Shown one piece after another: positions 49,988 to 60,337 of a stretch of 64,000 nt of DNA. The first letter of the stretch is position 1; each line of letters opens with the position of its first letter. Below the pieces are notes generated by a model that saw only the letters and a list, made by a program, of their open reading frames with translations, was not told the origin of the DNA and did no database searches. Origin of the DNA: Hymenobacter radiodurans. Its GTDB lineage: Bacteria; Bacteroidota; Bacteroidia; Cytophagales; Hymenobacteraceae. Where the stretch lies: positions 1,736,001 through 1,800,000 of the forward strand of contig NZ_CP037922.1 in assembly GCF_004355185.1 (NCBI RefSeq), read 5' to 3'. The position numbers and the translations under genes were made by a program.

Positions 49988-52041
49988 ATGAAACAACTAC
50001 TCAAATCACTTGTGCTGCTACTGCTGTTGGGGGCTTTTTGCCCCCCGCTCAGGCTCAGCAGATTGTGGTAGCTCAGAATGGCTCGGGGCAGTTTCGCACT
50101 ATTCAGGAAGCTATCAATAGCCTGCCGAATGAAGCGGCTAAACCACGGGTAATTCTGATCAAAAACGGCACCTACCGCGAGAAGCTTTTCATCGACGGCA
50201 AGGGCAATATCACGCTCAAAGGGCAGAGTGAAAAAGGAACTGTCATCACCATTTCACAGGCCCGCGACGCTTGGCGCTGCGACCCTGTGAAAGGCGCCGA
50301 TGATTGGGGCGTGGCCACGCTGAACATGCGTAACTCCCCTGACATCACACTCGAAAATCTAACGTTCATCAACAGCTACGGCTTCGATGCCAAGGGTGAG
50401 ACTACGATAGGCTGCCCCGCCGATCCAACGGGCAAAAAAGTGGTGCAAAAAGACGGTCACCAGATGGCCATGCGCACCTTCGGAGGCGCTACACGAATCA
50501 CGGTGCGGCAATGTACTTTTCGCGCCCTGGGTGGCGACACGGTTAGCCCTTGGGACACGGAAGGCGGCATGTTCTATTTTCAGAACTGCACCATGGAAGG
50601 TGGCGTTGATTTCTACTGCCCGCGGGGCTGGGCGTACATCGAAAATAGCCGCTTTATCTGCCACAATATGTCGGCCGCAATCTGGCACGATGGCTCAGGT
50701 AATCGCGACTCCAAAACGGTGCTGAAGAACTGCACTTTTGAGGGCGACGACAACTTCAAATTGGGGCGCTACCACCGCGAGTCGCAGTTCTATCTGATTG
50801 ACTGCAAGTTCCCCAAGAACATGGCCGATGCCGACATTTACCATTCACCCTCCGGGCCAGGTACGCCCAACTGGGGGCGGCGAGTGTACTATGCCAACTG
50901 CCACCGCGAAGGCGGCGACTACGCTTGGCACCGCGACAACCTGAATACGGCCGAAAATGCCCCCCAGGTGCGTGCAATTACGGCCAACTGGACTTTTGGT
51001 GGCCGCTGGAACCCCGACCCCAAATCGCCTATCATCAAAGCTCCTACCGCGCCGGTTAGCGTTGATACCATCGCTGAGAAAATGCTAGTGTATCAGCGGA
51101 GCGTAGGCGGTTGGCCCAAAGCCGTAGGCGACGTGAAAGTGGACTACACCAAGCCGTTGAGCGCCGCAAAAAAAGCAGCTACGCTTGACGACGCCAACCG
51201 CAACGACGCTACCATCGACAACGATGCCACTACTCGGGAGATTAAGTATCTGATGGAGGCGTTCCAAAAAACCAACAACCAGGCTTACCGAAGTGCAGCT
51301 CAGAAGGGCATTCAGTACCTGCTGAAAATGCAGTATCCCAACGGGGGATTTCCGCAGTACTACCCCGATAATAGTGGTTACCGGCACTACATTACTTACA
51401 ACGACAACGCCATGATGCGCGTGCTGGTCTTGCTTCGCGATGTAGCGCAGCAGAAAGGCAACTTTGCTATCGTGAATTCGGCCTTGATACCGCAGGCCCA
51501 GGCCGCCGTAGCACGGGGCATCGATTGCATCCTCAAAACCCAGTATGTGCAGAACGGGAAGCTCACGGCTTGGTGTGCCCAGCACGATGAGAAAACCTTC
51601 CAGCCAGTGAAAGCACGAGCCTTTGAGCTGGCTTCGCTGAGCGGCATGGAAACCGTAGAAATAGTGGAGTTCCTGATGGCCGTAGATAAGCCTTCGCCCG
51701 AGATTAAAAACTCTATTGATGCGGCTGTGGCTTGGCTGGATTTGGTGAAGATTCCGGGTTACGCGGTGAAGCTTATTGATGCCCCGAAAGAGCCTACTGG
51801 CAAAGACCGCGTGATTGTGCCGGAGGCCGGTTCAGTTATATGGGCTCGCTTTTATGATTTGGAGACCAACAAGCCCATTTATGTGGGCCGCGACGGGGTG
51901 AAAAAATCCACCCTAGCCGAAATTGAGAATGAGCGGCGTGCAGGCTATGCCTATGCGGGTACGTGGCCGGCCAAGCTGCTAGCGAAAGAATACCCCAAGT
52001 GGCAACAGAAGTGGGCCAATACCACCGGTGCGAAACTATAA
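49988..52041 (+). CDS. CE8 pectinesterase-PL10 pectate lyase fusion, one frameshift
   Basis: A bifunctional exported enzyme of about 684 residues. Residues 25-340 form a CE8 pectin methylesterase beta-helix (FRTIQEAINSLPN, GTYREKLFI, GDTVSPWDTEGGMFYFQNC, EGGVDFYCPRGWAYIE). From about 360 a PL10 pectate lyase follows (EKMLVYQRSVGGWPKAVGD, ATTREIKYLMEAFQKTNNQ, YPNGGFPQYYPD, YNDNAMMRVLVLLRDVA). The frame breaks inside the signal peptide at the G5 run 50029-50033; a sixth G makes MKQLLKSLVLLLLLGGF then LPPAQAQQIVVAQNG. An ATG at 49982 would add two residues. It de-esterifies homogalacturonan and then cleaves it, giving unsaturated ends for GH105 and KdgF. Confidence 0.9.
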
Positions 52042-52051
52042 GTACTAGATT

Positions 52052-53580
52052 ATGAAAAATTTATCTCGCGCTGTAGCCTTGACAGACACTGAGGCACCCG
52101 TGCTCCGACCCACTGCTGCTCTGCTGGAATTGCCCGAAAAAGTGCTGCAATTTGGCACCGGCGTCTTGCTACGGGGCCTGCCTGATTATCTTATTGACAA
52201 AGCTAACCGCCAAGGCGTTTTTAATGGCCGTATTGTGGTCGTAAAATCAACTGATGGTGGCGACCTGACCGCTTTCGAGCGTCAGGATAACCTCTACACC
52301 GTCGGTATTCGGGGCGTGGAAGATGGCCAGACCATAGAGGAAAATGTGCTGTGTGCGTCCATCAGCCGGGTGCTGTCGGCGAAAAGCCAGTGGGCGGAAG
52401 TGCTTGACTTTGCGGCTAGCCCCGACCTACAGGTTGTCATTTCCAACACGACAGAAGTAGGGATTCAGCTTACGGCGGATGATATCCAGCAGGAGCCGCC
52501 GCACTCGTTTCCGGGCAAGCTGTTAGCCGTACTGTATGCTCGTTTTCAGGCCTTTGATGGTGATGTATCCAAAGGTCTAATCATTGTACCCACGGAATTG
52601 ATTCCGGACAATGGCAGTAAGCTAGAGGCGATTCTTTTGGAATTGGCTCATCGGAATGGCCTCGAACCGGAGTTTATTGAGTGGCTGGAAACGGCCAATA
52701 CCTGCTGTAATTCCCTGGTCGATCGAATTGTGCCTGGAAAGCCCGACGCCGCTACCCACCAGGCGCTGACTACGCAGCTTGGCTACGAAGATGAGCTCTT
52801 GACCATGACAGAAGCATACCTGCTGTGGGCCATTGAGGGCGACGAGCGGGTGAAGGAAATTCTGTCTTTCCACCAAGCGGATAAGGGCATATTTATTCGG
52901 CCCGATATCAATCTGTTTCGGGAGTTGAAGCTGCGCTTGCTCAATGGTACGCACACGCTAAGCTGCGGCCTGGCTTATCTGAGTGGCTGCGAGACGGTGC
53001 GGGGGCTATGGAGAATGATTCTGTCGCCACTTTTGTGCACAATCTGATGTTAGGAGATTTGCTGCCGGGCATCCCGTATGCCGTGGACGAGAAAGTAGGT
53101 CAGCGCTTTGGTTTGCAAGTGCTGGACCGCTTTCGGAACCCCTATATCGAGCACCGGTGGCTGGCTATTACCATGCAGTACACCATGAAAATGCAGATGC
53201 GCAACGTGCCCACTTTGCTGCATTATTACAAGCGGTTCAACACGGCCCCGCACTATGTGGCGCTTGGGTTTGCGGCCTATCTGCTATTTATGCGCGGCAC
53301 TCGTCAGGACGGGAAAACATGGTACGGCAGGGCTAACGGCACCGAGTATCCCATCAACGATGATCAGGCCGGCTACTTTGCTGAGTTGTGGAGCCGCAAC
53401 TTATCTGCGTCCGATCTGACGAACATTGTTCTACAAAATCAAACGCTTTGGGGCCACGACCTCAGCCAGTTACCAGGCTTTGCCAAGCGCGTAAGCGACA
53501 ATCTTCAGCAAATGCTGGAAACCGGCGTTGCGGCCACGGTAGCAAAGCATTTAAATAAAAAAGCCACCTTAGTCAAATGA
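52052..53580 (+). CDS. uxaB: Tagaturonate reductase (altronate oxidoreductase), one frameshift
   Basis: An NAD-dependent mannitol-dehydrogenase-type enzyme of about 509 residues that reduces tagaturonate to altronate. It shows EKVLQFGTGVLLRGLPDYLI, VVISNTTEVGIQL, IIVPTELIPDNG, ANTCCNSLVDRIVPG and the catalytic region LRLLNGTHTLSCGLAYLSG. The frame breaks at the G5 run 53001-53005; a sixth G joins CETVRGAMENDSV to ATFVHNLMLG, as conserved in UxaB. The C-terminal domain (YIEHRWLAITMQYTMKM) is intact. Its stop overlaps the start of uxaA (ATGA), showing translational coupling. Uncorrected, the enzyme would lack its C-terminal third. Confidence 0.92.
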
Positions 53581-55232
53581 AGCATCAGGTAGCCCGAATT
53601 CATCCCGATGATAACGTATTGGTAGCCCTGGTTGATTTGCCAGAAGGCACGCCCGTACCGTGGGATGGAATGACCATAACCACGACGGCTCGCATTCCGG
53701 CCAAGCACAAGCTGGCCACCCGCGACTTCGAGCCCGGCGATTTAATAACCATGTACGGAGTGCTGGTGGGCAAAGTCCGTCAGTCGATACCGGCCGGCGG
53801 CTTGCTCACGACTAGCAATATTCAGCACGCCACCGACAGCTACGACGAACACCAACACGAAAAAGCCCCCTGGACGGCCCCCGATGTAACCCGTTGGCAA
53901 GACCGCACCTTCATGGGCTACCATCGCAGCGATGGGCGCGTGGGTACGGCCAATTACTGGCTGGTTATTCCGCTGGTATTCTGCGAAAACCGCAACGTGC
54001 AGGTGCTAGAAGAAGCCTTGGTAACCGACCTGGGCTATGCCCGCCGCAAAAGCTACCAGCCCCAAACGCAGGCACTGATTTCGTTGATGCAGGCGGGGAA
54101 GTCGGTGGAGGAAATTCTGCAAACTGACCTGCACAGCGACGAAAATGCCCCCCAAGGTCCAAACCGGCTATTCCCAAACGTAGATGGCATTCGGTTTCTG
54201 AGCCACGAGGGCGGCTGCGGCGGTATTCGCCAGGATGCGCAGACACTTTGCGGACTGCTGGCCGGCTATATCACACATCCGAATGTGGCGGGTGCTACGG
54301 TGCTGAGTCTAGGTTGCCAGAACGCGCAGGTGACTATGCTGCAGGACGAAATCAACAAGCGCAGCCCCAACTTTGATAAGCCGCTGTTCATTCTGGAGCA
54401 GCAGAAAATCGGGACGGAAGAAGCAATGATTAGCATGGCTTTGCGGCAGACATTTGCGGGCTTGATGCAGGCCAATCAGATGCGGCGCCAGCCCGCGCCG
54501 CTGAGCAAGCTGAACATCGGTTTGGAATGCGGCGGCTCTGATGGATTCTCTGGTATTTCGGCTAATCCAGCCGTCGGCTACGTGTCGGATATGGTGGTGG
54601 CGCTGGGTGGCTCGGTTATCCTGGCGGAGTTTCCGGAGCTGTGCGGCGTCGAGCAAGAATTGGTGAATCGGTCAGTAGATAACGCTACGGCTGAGCGCTT
54701 TAGCCAACTGATGAAAGCGTACGGAGACAGTGCTATTGCGGTGGGCTCAGGCTTTGATATGAACCCTTCGCCCGGTAACATTCGGGATGGTTTGATTACC
54801 GATGCCATGAAGTCGGCGGGTGCAGCGCGCAAGGGTGGCAGCTCGCCGGTAGTGGCGGTGCTCGACTACCCCGAACCCGTAACAAAGCCTGGATTGAACC
54901 TGCTGTGCACACCCGGTAACGACGTGGAATCGACCACGGCTGAGGTCGGCTCGGGTGCCAATGTGGTGCTGTTCACGACTGGCTTGGGTACGCCTACTGG
55001 CAACCCGATTGCGCCCGTTGTGAAGATTGCGACCAACACGGCACTGGCCAAGCGCATGCCCGATATCATAGATGTGAACACCGGCACCGTCATCGACGGT
55101 GAGGAAACTATTGAGCAGGCTGCCGAGCGCATTCTCGATTATGTGGTTCGGGTGGCTAGCGGGGAAGAAGTTGCTGCCGTGCGCCACGGACAAACCGATT
55201 TTATTCCGTGGAAACGCGGCGTTTCGCTCTAA
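53577..55232 (+). CDS. uxaA: Altronate dehydratase
   Basis: A 551-residue enzyme that dehydrates altronate to 2-keto-3-deoxygluconate. The N-terminal 90 residues form the SAF-like domain (DNVLVALVDLPEGTPV, FEPGDLITMYGVLVG). The main domain shows GYHRSDGRVGTANYWLVIPL, the Cys-containing SHEGGCGGIRQDA, GLECGGSDGFSGISANPAVG and DMNPSPGNIRDGLIT, all conserved in UxaA. The end VASGEEVAAVRHGQTDFIPW is typical. The start overlaps the uxaB stop by four bases. The frame is intact, including C6 at 54147. A large palindromic element follows the stop. Confidence 0.95.
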   Translation: MKHQVARIHPDDNVLVALVDLPEGTPVPWDGMTITTTARIPAKHKLATRDFEPGDLITMYGVLVGKVRQSIPAGGLLTTSNIQHATDSYDEHQHEKAPWTAPDVTRWQDRTFMGYHRSDGRVGTANYWLVIPLVFCENRNVQVLEEALVTDLGYARRKSYQPQTQALISLMQAGKSVEEILQTDLHSDENAPQGPNRLFPNVDGIRFLSHEGGCGGIRQDAQTLCGLLAGYITHPNVAGATVLSLGCQNAQVTMLQDEINKRSPNFDKPLFILEQQKIGTEEAMISMALRQTFAGLMQANQMRRQPAPLSKLNIGLECGGSDGFSGISANPAVGYVSDMVVALGGSVILAEFPELCGVEQELVNRSVDNATAERFSQLMKAYGDSAIAVGSGFDMNPSPGNIRDGLITDAMKSAGAARKGGSSPVVAVLDYPEPVTKPGLNLLCTPGNDVESTTAEVGSGANVVLFTTGLGTPTGNPIAPVVKIATNTALAKRMPDIIDVNTGTVIDGEETIEQAAERILDYVVRVASGEEVAAVRHGQTDFIPWKRGVSL

Positions 55233-55248
55233 TAAATAAGAACGACAA

Positions 55249-55443
55249 CTCCCCTCCTCAGCTGAGGAGGGTACGCGGCGCCAACGGCGCCGCTGGGGTG
55301 GTTGACCTCGTTGCTGATGTTGTTTAGTTGTTTAAAAAGGATTTAAAAAAAGCCCCCACACGCATCCTTCAACTAAACAACGACCTCAACCACCCCAGCC
55401 GCGCCTTCGGCACGGCATCCCCTCCTCAGCTGAGGAGGGGAGC
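55249..55443. repeat. Large nested palindromic element between uxaA and uxaC
   Basis: An inverted repeat of about 195 bases. The outer arms are CTCCCCTCCTCAGCTGAGGA at the left and its mirror at 55419-55442, and each arm is itself a palindrome around CAGCTG. Inside are CTGGGGTGGTTG / CAACCACCCCAG and GTTGTTTAGTTG (55319-55330) / CAACTAAACAAC (55370-55381), then AAGGAT / ATCCTT. The centre holds A7 followed by GCCCCC. No coding content is evident; it is probably a non-autonomous repeat or an operon-internal RNA structure. Confidence 0.8.
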
Positions 55444-55489
55444 TACGTTCACTAATCAAAATTTGCACGCTACTTCACAGGTACCAACC

Positions 55490-56947
55490 ATGAAAAAGCC
55501 CTTTCTCAACGACGATTTCCTGTTGCAAACGGAAACGGCCCAGCAACTCTACCATGAGTTTGCGAAGCAGATGCCCATCATCGATTATCATTGCCATTTG
55601 CCCCCCGACCAGATTGCGGAGGATCGGCAGTTCGAAAACATCACCCAAATCTGGCTGTACGGCGACCATTATAAGTGGCGCGCCATGCGTACTAATGGGG
55701 TAAATGAGCGCTACGTGACGGGTGATGCGTCGGATTGGGAGAAGTTTGAGAAGTGGGCCGAGACCGTACCGCAGACCGTGCGAAATCCGCTGTACCACTG
55801 GACGCACCTGGAGTTGCAGCGCTACTTCGGCATCACGGAATTGCTGAATAAGGACAGCGCCCGCCGCATCTACGACGCCTGCAACGAGAAGCTACGCACA
55901 CCGGAGTATTCGGTAAAGAACTTGCTGCTCAAAATGCAGGTGAAAGTGGTGTGTACGACGGATGATCCGGCCGATTCGCTGGAGTATCATCAGGCCATTG
56001 CCGCCCAGCCATTTGGGGTGCAAATCCTGCCTACTTTCCGCCCCGATAAAGCTATGTCGCCGGAAGATGTTTCGGCATACAACAGCTACTTGGATAAGCT
56101 GGGAGCAGCGGCTGACATTACGATTGCTACCTACGACGATCTGCTGGAAGCGCTGCGCCGTCGCCACGATTTCTTCCACGCTCAGGGCTGCCGCCTTTCC
56201 GACCACGGCTTGGAGCGTCTGTACGCTTCTGACTACTCTGCGGAGCAAGTCGCAAATGCCTTCGCGCACGTGCGTGGGGGGCAAAAATTAACTCAGGAAG
56301 ACACCGAAGCGCTGAAGTCGGAGCTACTGCTGGAGCTGGCCCGCATGGACCACGCCCGTGGCTGGACCCAGCAGTTTCACGTGGGCGCCCTGCGCAACAA
56401 CAACGCGCGGATGCTGCGCCAGCTTGGCCCCGATACGGGCTGGGATTCTATTGGTGACTTCCCGCAGGGCCGCGCCCTATCTACCTTCCTCGACCGCCTC
56501 GATTCGTCGGATCAGCTGGCCAAAACCATCCTCTACAACCTCAACCCCGCCGATAACGAGCTGATGGCGACCATGATTGGTAACTTCCAGGATGGCACGG
56601 TGGCCGGTAAAGTGCAGTGGGGCTCTGGCTGGTGGTTCCTGGACCAGAAAGACGGCATGGAGAAGCAGATTAACGCCCTCTCGAATATGGGCCTTATCAG
56701 CAAGTTTGTGGGCATGCTCACCGACTCGCGCAGCTTCCTTTCCTACCCACGCCACGAGTATTTCCGGCGCGTGCTCTGCAACCTGCTGGGCAACGACGTG
56801 GAAAACGGCGAGCTGCCCGACGATATGGAGCTACTGGGGTGCATTGTGGAGAACATCTGCTACTACAACGCCAAGCAATATTTCGGCTTTGACGCAGTAG
56901 CTCAGGCGGCACCAACTGCTGCCTCAGGTGAGTACATGAAGGTGTAG
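55490..56947 (+). CDS. uxaC: Glucuronate/galacturonate isomerase
   Basis: A 485-residue amidohydrolase-fold isomerase that turns galacturonate into tagaturonate and glucuronate into fructuronate. MPIIDYHCHLPPDQIAED carries the metal-binding His-x-His, ITQIWLYGDHYKWRAMRTNG and FLSYPRHEYFRRVLCNLLGN are family hallmarks, and VVCTTDDPADSLEYH is the conserved mid segment. The start at ATG 55490 (MKKPFLNDDFLL) matches the usual UxaC beginning; the longer frame back to 55328 only reads through the palindromic repeat. The frame is intact with G6 and C6 runs inside. It provides the substrate for UxaB, encoded just upstream. Confidence 0.95.
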   Translation: MKKPFLNDDFLLQTETAQQLYHEFAKQMPIIDYHCHLPPDQIAEDRQFENITQIWLYGDHYKWRAMRTNGVNERYVTGDASDWEKFEKWAETVPQTVRNPLYHWTHLELQRYFGITELLNKDSARRIYDACNEKLRTPEYSVKNLLLKMQVKVVCTTDDPADSLEYHQAIAAQPFGVQILPTFRPDKAMSPEDVSAYNSYLDKLGAAADITIATYDDLLEALRRRHDFFHAQGCRLSDHGLERLYASDYSAEQVANAFAHVRGGQKLTQEDTEALKSELLLELARMDHARGWTQQFHVGALRNNNARMLRQLGPDTGWDSIGDFPQGRALSTFLDRLDSSDQLAKTILYNLNPADNELMATMIGNFQDGTVAGKVQWGSGWWFLDQKDGMEKQINALSNMGLISKFVGMLTDSRSFLSYPRHEYFRRVLCNLLGNDVENGELPDDMELLGCIVENICYYNAKQYFGFDAVAQAAPTAASGEYMKV

Positions 56948-57055
56948 CCGCAGTCATTGCCCATCTTGCTTGTACCCCGAAAGGAGGAGAAGCGGAGTGG
57001 GCTTTAAATTACCAGCAAATCAGCTTCGCTTTTCTTCAGCATTCTTACCTTCCCG

Positions 57056-58062
57056 ATGAAACAGGTTGTCACCTTTGGCGAGATTATGTTGCGGCTTTCG
57101 CCGCCTCTGAACTACCGGTTTACGCAAGCGGCTAGCTTCGAGGCGACGTACGGTGGGGGCGAGGCTAACGTAGGCGCAGCCCTAGCTGGACTAGGCATAC
57201 CCGCCGCGCACGTCACCTGCTTTCCGGCCAATGAGCTTGGCCAGGCCGCCACGCAAAGCTTCCAGCGCCTGGGCATGGATATGAGCCACACGGTGTACAG
57301 CGGCAAGCGGCTGGGGCTTTACTTCCTGGAAGTAGGCGCCTCCATGCGGGCCAGCAAAGTGGTGTACGACCGCGCCGATTCATCCTTCGCTAACCTTGAT
57401 CCGGCCGCTTTTGATTGGGATGAGATTCTGAAAAATGCCCAATGGCTGCACTGGACGGGTATTACGCCCGCTATTTCAGCTGCGGCGGCGCAGGCCATCG
57501 GCGAAGGTATTCAGGCAGCGCGCCGCATGGGCCTTACCGTATCGGCTGATGTGAACTACCGCCGCAACCTGTGGCAATACGGGCAGCGCGCTCAGGATGT
57601 AATGCCGGACCTCGTAGCTGGTTGCGACGTGGTGGTATGCTCCGAGAATGACGCCGACGACTTATTCGGAATTCGCCCCGTGGCGGGTGTAGAAAACAAG
57701 TTTGCTTCCATCAGCGAGCAGCTGATGACTCGGTTTCCGCAAATCAAACAAGTAATCAGCACGCGTCGCAAAACCCAGAGTGCCTCTCACGAGCGCATTA
57801 AGGGTCAGCTGTTTGACGGCGCTTATTCTGAAACGCCCTACTACGACATCACGCCCGTGGTCGACCGCATTGGTGGCGGCGACGCGTTTCTGGGGGCTTT
57901 ATTTATGGCACTTTAACCTACGCGACGCCGCAGGAGGCGCTGCACTTCGCCGTGGTGGCTTCGGCCCTCAAACACACGATTCACGGCGACGTGAACTTGG
58001 TGACGGTAGCCGAAGTGGAGCACGTGCTGCAAGGAAATACGACTGGCCGCTTAGTGCGGTAG
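57056..58062 (+). CDS. kdgK: 2-keto-3-deoxygluconate kinase, one frameshift
   Basis: A PfkB-family sugar kinase of about 335 residues that phosphorylates KDG to 2-keto-3-deoxy-6-phosphogluconate. FGEIMLRLSPP at the start, YGGGEANVGAALAGLG, VSADVNYRRNLW and VVVCSENDADDLFGI are typical of KdgK, with catalytic Asp276 in RIGGGDAF. The frame breaks at the G5 run 57892-57896 directly after this motif; a sixth G continues FLGGFIYGTLTYATPQEALH to TTGRLVR and a stop at 58062. Uncorrected, the last 50 residues including part of the ATP site are lost. It is the common point of both uronate branches. Confidence 0.92.
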
Positions 58063-58201
58063 TCAGAAAAAGTACCGCGAAGCTCCCGCTTCGCGAATCG
58101 ATGGGGTGTTGTAAAAAAAGCCCCCAACGCTCATCATTCCACAATTCACGAAGCTGAAGCTTGACTGCGTCATTCTTCGGTTCACGTTACAGCTTATCTC
58201 G

Positions 58202-58857
58202 ATGCCTCGTTTTTCCGCTGACTATATTCTCGAAACCGTTCTGCGCCATCCCATTGTGCCGGTTTTTTACCACGCTGAGGCTGCCTACGCGAAGCGTATT
58301 ATGCAGGCTTGCTACGACGGTGGACTGCGGGTATTCGAGTTTACCAACCGCGGCGAAAAAGCCCCCAGGTTTTTGCTGAGCTGGTGACTTTTGTGCGCGA
58401 CACCTGCCCCGATATGTTGCTGGGAATCGGCACTATTTATCAAGCCGAAGAAGCGGAACGCTTCATTGCCGCCGGCGCTGATTTTGTGGTGCAGCCCGTC
58501 ACGACGGAATCCGTGGCGGCGGTGTGCCAGCAGCACGATGTGCCCTGGCTGCCCGGTGCCATGACCTTGAATGAAATCTATAACGCTACCCAGCTAGGAG
58601 CTAAGCTCGTGAAAGTATTTCCGGGCAACGTGGTAGGGCCGGGCTATATCAAGAGCTTGCGCGGGCCGATGCCGACGGTGAAGATAATGGTGACTGGCGG
58701 CGTGGAGCCCACAACGGAAAGCTTGCAGGAGTGGTTTGGCGCCGGCGTAAATGTTGTTGGAATGGGTTCGCAGCTCTTTAAAAATGCCGATTATACCGAA
58801 GCGTTAAGCCGTCAAATTGCCGACTTGCTAAAGTTTGTAGATACCTTGAAAAAGTAG
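58202..58857 (+). CDS. eda: KDPG/KHG aldolase, one frameshift
   Basis: A class I aldolase of about 218 residues that splits 2-keto-3-deoxy-6-phosphogluconate into pyruvate and glyceraldehyde-3-phosphate. VLRHPIVPVFYHAEAAYAKR, GGLRVFEFTNRG, the phosphate-binding and Schiff-base region GAKLVKVFPGNVVGPGYIKS (catalytic Lys in LVKVFP) and MVTGGVEPT are conserved. The frame breaks at the C5 run 58362-58366; one added C joins TNRGEKAP to QVFAELVTFVRDTCPD. It ends the route begun by UxaABC and Kdu enzymes, and it is preceded by a short region with a CGCGAAGC/GCTTCGCG hairpin. Confidence 0.93.
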
Positions 58858-58932
58858 CGTTGCCCGGGTGGCGCGTCGTTCGCGTCGTCGTTTTGCTTAC
58901 GAATACTGCTCTGACTTTTATTCCCACAATCG

Positions 58933-60282
58933 ATGATACCTTCTCCCACTCAATCGCCGCCCGGCACTCTGCATACTGCCTCTGAGAAGATGAGCAAGTA
59001 TCGGTGGACCATCTGCGCGCTGGTGTTTTTCGCCACTACGGTCAACTACCTCGACCGGGCCGTTATTTCGCTGCTGAAACCTTACCTGGAGACGGAGTTT
59101 AATTGGAATTCGGGCGACTACGCCAACATTGAAATCGCCTTCAAAGTAGCTTATTCGCTGGGTATGCTGGGGGCGGGTCGCATCATTGATGCGCTAGGCA
59201 CCAAGATTGGCTACGCGTTATCTACTTTTCTGTGGAGCTTGGCCGCTATTGGCCACGCCTTTGTCAGCAGTACGATAGGCTTTAGCGTGGCGCGGGCTTT
59301 CTTGGGTGTAACCGAGGCTGGCAACTTCCCGGCCGCCATCAAGACGACGGCCGAATGGTTTCCACAAAAAGAACGGGCATTAGCAACCGGTATCTTCAAC
59401 TCGGGCTCCAACGTGGGCGCTATCATTGCCCCGCTTACCGTGCCACTTATTGCTGAGACAATCGGCTGGAAATGGGCTTTCATTATCACTGGCGCTTTCG
59501 GTTTTGTGTGGCTTGCCTTATGGTTTATTTACTACGAAGTACCTGCTAAGCAAGCGCGCCTGACCAAAGCTGAATTCGACTATATCCACAGCGACGTAGA
59601 CGATATGGCGGCGGCCTCGATTACGACTGAACCCAAGGTTTCTTGGTTTAAGCTGCTGACTTTTCGTCAAACCTGGGCCTTCGTGCTGGGCAAGTTTCTG
59701 ACTGATCCGGTGTGGTGGTTCTACCTCTTCTGGTTGCCCGATTTCTTGAACAAGCAGTACGGTTTGAAAGGCACCGATGTGGCCTTGCCCGTGGCGGCGG
59801 TGTATGTGCTGTCGAGCATCGGGAGCGTGGGCGGCGGCTGGATTCCCCTGAACTTTATCAAGCACGGAATGCCCGCTTTCAAAGCCCGCAAAACCTCCAT
59901 GCTGCTCATCGCGCTGTGCGTATTCCCGATTGTATTTGCCCAGTACCTCGGGCGAATTGATATGTGGCTGGCGGTATTGGTAATCGGTATCGCGGCGGCG
60001 GCGCATCAGGCCTGGAGCGCTAATATTTTCACTACTGTATCGGATATGTTCCCCAAGCGGGCTGTGGCTTCGGTTACGGGCATCGGCGGTATGGCGGGTG
60101 GTCTGGGTGGCATTTTGCTAACGGCGTTGGTGCAGAAGCAGATGTTTGTGTACTACGAGAGCATCAATCAGCTGGACAAGGCCTACTTCATCATGTTCCT
60201 GATTTGCGGCGGCGCGTATCTGCTGGCCTGGGTGCTTATGCACTTTCTGGCGCCTCGCATGAAGCAAATTTCCCTCGACTAA
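58933..60282 (+). CDS. Hexuronate-type MFS transporter (ExuT-like)
   Basis: A 449-residue twelve-helix importer of the anion:cation symporter group. KYRWTICALVFFATTVNYLD followed by RAVISLLKPYLE, EAGNFPAAIKTTAEWFPQKE, RALATGIFNSGSNVGAIIAP and GGMAGGLGGILLTALVQ are hallmarks of hexuronate/gluconate transporters such as ExuT. ATG 58990 (MSKYRW) is an alternative start that matches relatives better than the 19 extra polar residues from 58933. It should bring galacturonate, glucuronate or unsaturated uronates into the cytoplasm and closes the catabolic gene run. Confidence 0.88.
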   Translation: MIPSPTQSPPGTLHTASEKMSKYRWTICALVFFATTVNYLDRAVISLLKPYLETEFNWNSGDYANIEIAFKVAYSLGMLGAGRIIDALGTKIGYALSTFLWSLAAIGHAFVSSTIGFSVARAFLGVTEAGNFPAAIKTTAEWFPQKERALATGIFNSGSNVGAIIAPLTVPLIAETIGWKWAFIITGAFGFVWLALWFIYYEVPAKQARLTKAEFDYIHSDVDDMAAASITTEPKVSWFKLLTFRQTWAFVLGKFLTDPVWWFYLFWLPDFLNKQYGLKGTDVALPVAAVYVLSSIGSVGGGWIPLNFIKHGMPAFKARKTSMLLIALCVFPIVFAQYLGRIDMWLAVLVIGIAAAAHQAWSANIFTTVSDMFPKRAVASVTGIGGMAGGLGGILLTALVQKQMFVYYESINQLDKAYFIMFLICGGAYLLAWVLMHFLAPRMKQISLD

Positions 60283-60337
60283 GTAGCTAAACGCACGCGG
60301 CTGCGCTGTCATTTCGCACTCTAACTCTTCCTGTGTT

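Noticed and set aside
28525-58366. Programmed -1 ribosomal frameshifting at GGGGGC
   Set aside because: It would need to act at unrelated positions in transporters, kinases and signal peptides, no common downstream stem is visible, and three sites are C4/G4 runs and one is G6. Homopolymer length error or slippage explains all of them.
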